NCBI RefSeq assembly: GCF_000716715.1
Contig: NZ_JNYJ01000071.1
Span: 1-64,000, forward strand
DNA length: 64,000 nucleotides
Direction of reading: 5' to 3'
From: Dactylosporangium aurantiacum
GTDB lineage: Bacteria; Actinomycetota; Actinomycetes; Mycobacteriales; Micromonosporaceae
Below are positions 59,128 to 64,000 of the stretch, piece after piece. A program made the translations under genes and the position numbers. Below the pieces are notes generated by a model, which saw nothing but the letters and a program-made list of their open reading frames with translations, did no database searches and was not told where the DNA came from. Positions within the stretch are counted from its first letter, which is position 1. Each line of letters opens with the position of its first letter.

Positions 59128-60669
59128 GTGACGCTCGACTATCTGATCATCGGGGCCGGCCCGGCCGGCCTGCAGCTCGCGGCCCTGCTGGAGGCCGAGG
59201 GCCGGCGGTCGTACCTGGTGCTGGAGGGCGAATCGGTGCCGGGCGCGTTCTTCACCCGCTTCCCCCGGCACCGGCAGCTGATCTCCATCAACAAGCCGCA
59301 CACCGGCAGCGACGACCCGGAGCTCAACCTGCGGCTGGACTGGAACTCGCTGCTCACCGACGACGACTCGCTGCTGTTCAAGCACTACAGCCGGCGGTAC
59401 TTCCCGCACGCCGACGACATGCTGCGCTACCTGGCCGACTTCGCCCGCACCGTCAAGGTCCGCTACGACACCCGGGTCACCCGGGTGTCCCGCGACGAGG
59501 CCGGGTTCACCGTCCGGGCCGGGGACGACACGTTCACCGCGAAGCGGCTCGTCGTCGCGACCGGCGTGTCGCGGCCGTACGAGCCGGACATCGAGGGTTT
59601 CGAGCTGGTCGAGCGGTACGACGAGATGCCCGTCGACCCGGACGACTACCTCGACCAGCGGGTGCTCGTCATCGGCAAGGGCAACTCCGCGTTCGAGACC
59701 GCCGACGCGCTGATGGAGACCACCACGGTCATCCACGTGGCCGGCCCGAGCGCGGTGCGGATGGCCTGGCGCACCCACTACGTCGGGCACCTTCGCGCGG
59801 TCAACAACAACTTCCTGGACACCTACCAGCTCAAGTCGGCCAACGCGATCCTGGACGGCGACATCCGCCGCATCGAGCGCGCCGGCGACGGCTACCGGGT
59901 CACGTTCAGCTTCTCCCGCGCCGACGAGGTGGTGAAGGAGCTGCGCTACGACCGGGTCCTGGCCTGCACCGGGTTCCGGTTCGACGCCTCGATCTTCGAC
60001 GGGTCGTGCCGCCCCGAGCTGGTGATCCGGGACCGGTTCCCGGCCCAGACCGACGAGTGGGAGTCGGTGAACGTGCCCGACCTGTTCTTCGCCGGCACCA
60101 TCTCCCAGGTCCGGGACTTCAAGAAGTCCACGAGCGGCTTCATCCACGGCTTCCGCTACGCCGTGCGGGCGCTGCACCGCATCCTCGAGCGGCGCTACGC
60201 CGGCGAGCCGTGGCCGGCCGGGAAGCTCGACGCGACGCCGGAGTCCATCGCGGACGCCGTCATCGAGCGGGTCAACCGGACCTCCGCGCTGTGGCAGCAG
60301 TTCGGCTTCCTCGCCGACGTGGTCACCGTCGCCGGGGCGGACGCCCGGTACCACGAGGAGGTCCCCGTCGACTACTTCGCCCGCGCCGGCCTGGGCCCGG
60401 CCGAGCACGCGTTCGTCGTGACGCTGGAGTACGGCCCGGAGCACGACCAGGTCGACCCGTTCGACATCACGGTGCGCCGCGTCGCGCAGGACGTCGCGGG
60501 GCAGGCGCACGCCGCCGCCTACCTGCACCCGGTGGTGCGCTGGCACCGCGACGGTCGGGTCGCCGGGGTGCACCACCTGGCGGAGAACCTGGAGAACCAG
60601 TGGGACCGGCCCGACGTCCACGTGCGGCCGCTGCGGGCGTTCGTCGAGCGCTGTCTGGCGGGCGCCTGA
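59128..60669 (+). CDS. FOXRED2-like FAD-dependent monooxygenase, copy 2
   Basis: 513 residues with the same architecture as copy 1: LIIGAGPAGLQLAALLEAEG, FPRHRQLISINKPHTGSDDP, LRLDWNSLLTDDDSLLFKHY, VLVIGKGNSAFETADALMET, and VPDLFFAGTISQVRDFKKST. GTG 59128 is chosen because AAAGG lies 8 nt before it; GTG 59119 overlaps the lyase stop. The two copies flank the lyase and are probably an old duplication that now does two steps or forms a heteromer. It may oxidise the nitrogen or ring of a tyrosine-derived intermediate. Confidence 0.8.
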   Translation: MTLDYLIIGAGPAGLQLAALLEAEGRRSYLVLEGESVPGAFFTRFPRHRQLISINKPHTGSDDPELNLRLDWNSLLTDDDSLLFKHYSRRYFPHADDMLRYLADFARTVKVRYDTRVTRVSRDEAGFTVRAGDDTFTAKRLVVATGVSRPYEPDIEGFELVERYDEMPVDPDDYLDQRVLVIGKGNSAFETADALMETTTVIHVAGPSAVRMAWRTHYVGHLRAVNNNFLDTYQLKSANAILDGDIRRIERAGDGYRVTFSFSRADEVVKELRYDRVLACTGFRFDASIFDGSCRPELVIRDRFPAQTDEWESVNVPDLFFAGTISQVRDFKKSTSGFIHGFRYAVRALHRILERRYAGEPWPAGKLDATPESIADAVIERVNRTSALWQQFGFLADVVTVAGADARYHEEVPVDYFARAGLGPAEHAFVVTLEYGPEHDQVDPFDITVRRVAQDVAGQAHAAAYLHPVVRWHRDGRVAGVHHLAENLENQWDRPDVHVRPLRAFVERCLAGA

Positions 60670-60670
60670 G

Positions 60671-61699
60671 ATGCTCACCGAGCTGGCGGCGCGGGCGCGG
60701 GCCCGGCTCGACCCGGCGCACTGGGACTTCTTCGCGGGCGGAGCCGGTGACGAGCGGACCCTGCGGGCCAACGAGGAGGCCTTCCAGCGGCTCCGGCTGC
60801 TGCCGCGGGTGCTGCGCGCCACCGGCCCGCGGGATCTGCGCACGACGCTGTTCGGCACCGAGCTGAGCGCGCCGCTGCTGGTCGCGCCGACCGCGTTCCA
60901 CCGGCTCGCGCACCCCGACGGCGAGCTCGCCACGGCCCGCGGCGCCGCCGCCGCCGGGACCGTGCTGGTCGTCAGCATGGCCGCGACCACCCCGGTCGAG
61001 GACATCGCCGCGGCGGGCGGCCCCCTGTGGTTCCAGCTGTACCCGCAGCCGGACCTCGAGTTCACCGCGGCCGTCGTGCGGCGGGCCGAGCGGGCCGGCT
61101 GCCGGGCGCTGGTGGTGACGGTGGACTCGCCGGTGTTCGGCCGCCGGGAACGGGACCGCCGCAACGGCTTCACGGACCTGCCGGCCGGGCTCGTCTGCGA
61201 GCACCTGCGCGACGGCACCGGCCGGGTGCGCGACATCGTGATGGACGCGGACCTCGGCTGGGAGCGCATCGACTGGCTGCGCGGCGTCACCGGGCTGCCG
61301 ATCGTCCTCAAAGGACTGCTGCACCCGGCCGACGCGCTGCTCGCGGTCGAGCACGGGGTGTCCGCGGTCCTGGTGTCCAACCACGGCGGCCGGCAGCTCG
61401 ACGGCGCGGTGGCGACGGTGGACGCGCTGCCGGCGGTCGTGAAGGCCGTCGGCGGGCAGGTGCCGGTCCTGCTCGACGGCGGAATCCGGTGCGGCGCCGA
61501 CATCCTGGCCGCGCTCGCCCTGGGCGCCGGCGCCGTGCTCGTCGGCCGGCCCGTGCTGTGGGGGCTCGCCGCGGCCGGCGCCGACGGGGTGCGGCAGGTG
61601 CTCGACCTGCTGCGCGAGGACCTGGACCGGGCGCTGGCACTGGCCGGTGCGCGCCGGCCGGCCGACCTGACCGGCGATCTCGTGGCGGCCCGATGCTGA
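60671..61699 (+). CDS. FMN-dependent alpha-hydroxyacid oxidase/dehydrogenase
   Basis: 342 residues. AHWDFFAGGAGDERTLRAN (about 16-34), LVAPTAFHRLAHPDGE, LPIVLKGLLHPADA (Lys), and the active-site LVSNHGGRQLDG with His238 and Arg241; LLDGGIRCGADILAALALGA binds the FMN phosphate. The family includes lactate, mandelate and 4-hydroxymandelate oxidases (Hmo). In a tyrosine-type cluster an Hmo-like role on a 4-hydroxyphenyl hydroxy acid is plausible. It starts one base after the stop of the preceding gene. Confidence 0.85.
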   Translation: MLTELAARARARLDPAHWDFFAGGAGDERTLRANEEAFQRLRLLPRVLRATGPRDLRTTLFGTELSAPLLVAPTAFHRLAHPDGELATARGAAAAGTVLVVSMAATTPVEDIAAAGGPLWFQLYPQPDLEFTAAVVRRAERAGCRALVVTVDSPVFGRRERDRRNGFTDLPAGLVCEHLRDGTGRVRDIVMDADLGWERIDWLRGVTGLPIVLKGLLHPADALLAVEHGVSAVLVSNHGGRQLDGAVATVDALPAVVKAVGGQVPVLLDGGIRCGADILAALALGAGAVLVGRPVLWGLAAAGADGVRQVLDLLREDLDRALALAGARRPADLTGDLVAARC

Positions 61700-63030
61700 C
61701 GGCGCTGGCGATCGCCGCGGCCGGCGGCTGCGTGGTGTGGAGCATGCCGCGCTGGCTGCCGGCCGCGGTCGTCGCGCTGCGCGAGTGGATCTTCAGGCGG
61801 GTCAACGGGGTCGAGGGCATCCCGATCCCGGGCCCCCTGGTCGGCGCGGAGCACTTCGAGCGCGTCTACGCCGACCCGGCCGCCGACGGGCGCAGCCGCG
61901 GCGCGGGCCTGTCCGACCTGTTCTGGTACTGGCTCGCCCCCGGCCCGCAGATGCATCAGGAACATCTGGAACCGGGGGAGCGGTACCGCACCGTGGCGAA
62001 GACGACCCGGCAGGTGCTCGCCGTGCCCCGGGCCCGCTGCGAGGAGCTGGCGACCAGCGCCACCCGCCGCCGCCTCGACCGGCTGCCGGCCGGCCGGACC
62101 GTCCACACGCGACTGCGCGACCTGATGATGCCGGTCTGGGCCGAGGTGTACTTCGAGCTGGTCTTCGGTGAACCCTGCCCACCCGACGCCCGCGACCTGA
62201 TCGTGGCGAACGCCGACGACGTCGTGACCGCGCTCAAGGGCACGGGCCTGCGCCACATGGACCGCCGCGACCGGCTGACCCGCTACCTGCTCGGCCGCAT
62301 CGGGCGCGGCACCTGCCCGGTCCTGCTGCCGCCGCCGTTCACCGAGCAGGAGACCGCCTGGTACCTGCAGGGCGCGTTCTTCAACACCGCGGTGGTGCAG
62401 ATGTCCGAGGCGATGGCGCACGTGCTGCTCAACGTGGCCACGCACGCCGGCGCGGTGCCCGACCCCGACGACGACGACGCGCTGGACCGGTGCGTCGACG
62501 AGACGCTGCGGGTGCACCCGCTGTTCGGGGTCGCGCACCGCATCACCTCGGCGCCGATCGTCGTCGACGAGCGGGTCACCCTCCCGGCCGGGTCCGTCCT
62601 GCTGTTCAACTACCTCGCCTTCCAGCGCACCGGGCCGGCCGCGGACGACGCGTTCGACCCGGACCGCTGGCTGACGCTCGCCCGGCGGGACGCGCATTTC
62701 ATCCCGTACGGCGTGGTGGCCAACCGGGCCTGCCCGGCCCGCGGGGCGGCCCCGGCGATGCTGCGCGCCGCCACCCGTGAGGTGCTGCGCCGCTACGCCC
62801 TGGCGTCCTCCGCCGCGCACACCCGCTCGCTGCCCAGCCGCGGACCCGCGTACCTGACACCGGCCGGGTCCGCCGGCCCCGGACGGCTGCGGCTGGCGGC
62901 CATGCGGCACCGCGACCGGTGGGCCGGGGTCCCACGCTCGCTGCGGCAGCTCGCGTTCGGCACCTGGATGGTCGTCGACGCCCGGCGCCAGCGCCTGTGC
63001 ACCACCCACTTCGAGGAGGTCCGCCCGTGA
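61693..63030 (+). CDS. Membrane-anchored cytochrome P450
   Basis: 445 residues. An N-terminal hydrophobic anchor (about 2-25) is unusual for bacterial P450s. The K-helix ExxR is DETLR, followed by HPLFGVAHRI and the PERF-like FDPDRWL. The haem loop reads FIPYGVVANRACPARGAAPA: the Cys ligand is present, but the loop is longer than the usual FGxGxHxCxG. The distal I-helix motif is not the standard A-G-x-D-T; QGAFFNTAVVQMSE occupies that area, hinting at unusual oxygen activation. Overlaps the oxidase stop by 7 bp and the antiporter start by 4 bp. Confidence 0.8.
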   Translation: MLTALAIAAAGGCVVWSMPRWLPAAVVALREWIFRRVNGVEGIPIPGPLVGAEHFERVYADPAADGRSRGAGLSDLFWYWLAPGPQMHQEHLEPGERYRTVAKTTRQVLAVPRARCEELATSATRRRLDRLPAGRTVHTRLRDLMMPVWAEVYFELVFGEPCPPDARDLIVANADDVVTALKGTGLRHMDRRDRLTRYLLGRIGRGTCPVLLPPPFTEQETAWYLQGAFFNTAVVQMSEAMAHVLLNVATHAGAVPDPDDDDALDRCVDETLRVHPLFGVAHRITSAPIVVDERVTLPAGSVLLFNYLAFQRTGPAADDAFDPDRWLTLARRDAHFIPYGVVANRACPARGAAPAMLRAATREVLRRYALASSAAHTRSLPSRGPAYLTPAGSAGPGRLRLAAMRHRDRWAGVPRSLRQLAFGTWMVVDARRQRLCTTHFEEVRP

Positions 63031-64000
63031 CGCCCACCGAGCTCGCACCGAGGTTCTTCATCGCCGTCGCGGTGATCCTGCTGTTCTGCAAGGCCGTCGC
63101 CTGGCTGCTCGGCCGGGCCGGCCAGCCCGCCGTGGTGAGCGAGATGCTGGCCGGCGTGCTGCTCGGCCCGTCGCTGCTGGGCCTGCTGTTCCCCGGCGTG
63201 CAGCACGCGCTGTTCCCGGCCCCGCTGCTGCCGGTCCTGTACGTGGTCGGGCAGGTCGGGCTCGTGCTGTTCATGTTCCAGGCCGGCTACGCGTTCACCG
63301 GGCACCGCACGACCCGGCTGGCGGGCACCGCCGGCGCGGTCTCCCTGGCCGGGGTGACGGCGCCGCTGCTGCTCGGCGCGCTGCTGGTGCTGCTCACCGC
63401 CGGGGTCGTGCCGGTACAGAAGGCGGGCGTCCCGCTCGGCGTCACCGCGGCCTTCGTCGGCGTCGCCCTCGCCATCACCGCGTTCCCGATGCTCGCCCGG
63501 ATCATCACCGAGCGCGGCCACGCCGGCACCCGGCACGGCTCGCTCTCGCTGGCCAGCGGCGCGATCGACGACATGGCCGCGTGGATCATGCTCGCCGTGG
63601 TGCTCGCCGTCGCCACGGGCCGGCCCGGCCCGGCGATCGTCACCGGCGGCGGCGCGGTCCTGTTCGCGCTGGTGCTGTGGTTCGCCGGCCGGCGGCTGAC
63701 CGGCGCCCTGATGGGCGACGACCGCCTCGGCGACCGGGCGCGGCTGCTCGGCATGGTCGTGCTGCTGTTCCTGGTGGCCTGGTACACCGACGAGATCGGG
63801 CTCTACGCGGTCTTCGGCGCGTTCGCCGTCGGGGTGGTCACGCCGCACACCGCCCGCACCGACGAGGTCGTCGACACCCTCACCCCGGTGGCCGCCATCG
63901 TGTTCCTGCCGCTGTTCTTCACGTTCTCCGGCCTGCGCACCGAGTTCGGGCTGCTCGGCGACCCGGCCGTGCTGCTGTTCGCGCTCGCCTGCGTCGCGGT
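63027..64000 (+). CDS. Cation/proton antiporter (CPA2/Kef type), N-terminal part
   Basis: GTG 63027 overlaps the P450 stop (GTGA) and has GGAGG upstream; the frame is open to the window edge (324 codons). Multiple hydrophobic helices, VVSEMLAGVLLGPSLLGLLFP (about 32-52), VGLVLFMFQAGY, VALAITAFPMLARIITERG and the ion-site GAIDDMAAW (about 178-186, paired Asp) identify a CPA2 Na+/H+ or K+/H+ exchanger. Such antiporters recur in natural-product clusters, perhaps for pH or product export. The C-terminus is outside the window. Confidence 0.85.
   Translation, partial: MTPTELAPRFFIAVAVILLFCKAVAWLLGRAGQPAVVSEMLAGVLLGPSLLGLLFPGVQHALFPAPLLPVLYVVGQVGLVLFMFQAGYAFTGHRTTRLAGTAGAVSLAGVTAPLLLGALLVLLTAGVVPVQKAGVPLGVTAAFVGVALAITAFPMLARIITERGHAGTRHGSLSLASGAIDDMAAWIMLAVVLAVATGRPGPAIVTGGGAVLFALVLWFAGRRLTGALMGDDRLGDRARLLGMVVLLFLVAWYTDEIGLYAVFGAFAVGVVTPHTARTDEVVDTLTPVAAIVFLPLFFTFSGLRTEFGLLGDPAVLLFALACVA

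Noticed and set aside
58126..63048. 1,640-codon open frame on the minus strand
   Set aside because: It lies antisense to five well-supported genes (lyase to P450). Its translation is low-complexity Arg/Gly/Ala/His typical of antisense frames in high-GC DNA.

Overview
The window is about 73% GC by eye, uses GTG and TTG starts freely, and packs genes into operons with 4-bp overlaps. It carries several very large HTH-NB-ARC-TPR regulators, a conservon-type (CvnD) GTPase domain and many secreted carbohydrate-active proteins. This points to a soil or plant-associated filamentous actinomycete, probably Micromonosporaceae (Actinoplanes/Micromonospora-like). That placement is inference from gene content and base composition; no rRNA or other marker gene is present.

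Layout. 1-1.6 kb: edge of an IS5-type element that has cut off the 3' end of an iron-dependent dehydrogenase gene, followed by an ABM-domain monooxygenase. 1.7-5.7 kb: MFS exporter, secreted fasciclin-domain protein, AlkB alkane hydroxylase and a small membrane protein. 6-10.1 kb: a caspase-like protease / STAND NTPase / CvnD-like GTPase fusion, tail-to-tail and overlapping with an alpha/beta-hydrolase; it looks like a conflict or signalling system. 10.3-13.9 kb: a tight five-gene operon for a six-cysteine secreted peptide (precursor, MauE-like membrane redox protein, thioredoxin-fold protein, ABC exporter, S26 signal peptidase), divergent from a STAND regulator. 16.7-23.1 kb: two operons of secreted proteins (FG-GAP/VCBS repeat proteins with wall-active N-termini, NlpC/P60 plus tachylectin-like propeller, two GH26-like proteins), flanked by two paralogous STAND regulators. 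26.1-28.1 kb: an IS607-type transposon (TnpA + TnpB) sitting just upstream of a BTAD/NB-ARC regulator. 30.8-31.9 kb: DUF1772/TetR pair.

32-38.1 kb: one protocatechuate operon, pcaHGBCIJ-pobA, divergent from an IclR regulator; it converts 4-hydroxybenzoate via protocatechuate towards beta-ketoadipate but lacks pcaD and pcaF here. 38.1-49.2 kb: a second catabolic operon (enoyl-CoA hydratase, acetoacetyl-CoA synthetase-like ligase, hydroxyacyl-CoA dehydrogenase, amidohydrolase, DUF3237, and a branched-chain-type ABC importer whose two ATPases are fused) divergent from a PaaX-family regulator. Its gene junctions carry a repeated intergenic element that supplies the ribosome-binding site.

49.2-54.6 kb: tandem universal stress protein, GH44 and divergent GH10 secreted glycosidases, and a secreted Ig-like repeat protein. 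54.6-64 kb: a probable tyrosine-derived metabolite cluster (AMP-dependent ligase, two FOXRED2-like flavoproteins, MIO ammonia-lyase with a tyrosine-type selectivity pair, FMN alpha-hydroxyacid oxidase, P450, cation/proton antiporter), controlled from a 74-bp near-perfect palindrome that contains both divergent start codons.

The strongest candidates for undescribed biology are the caspase-NTPase-GTPase fusion, the cysteine-rich peptide export/oxidation operon, and the palindromic tyrosine-type cluster. No tRNA, rRNA or CRISPR array was found.
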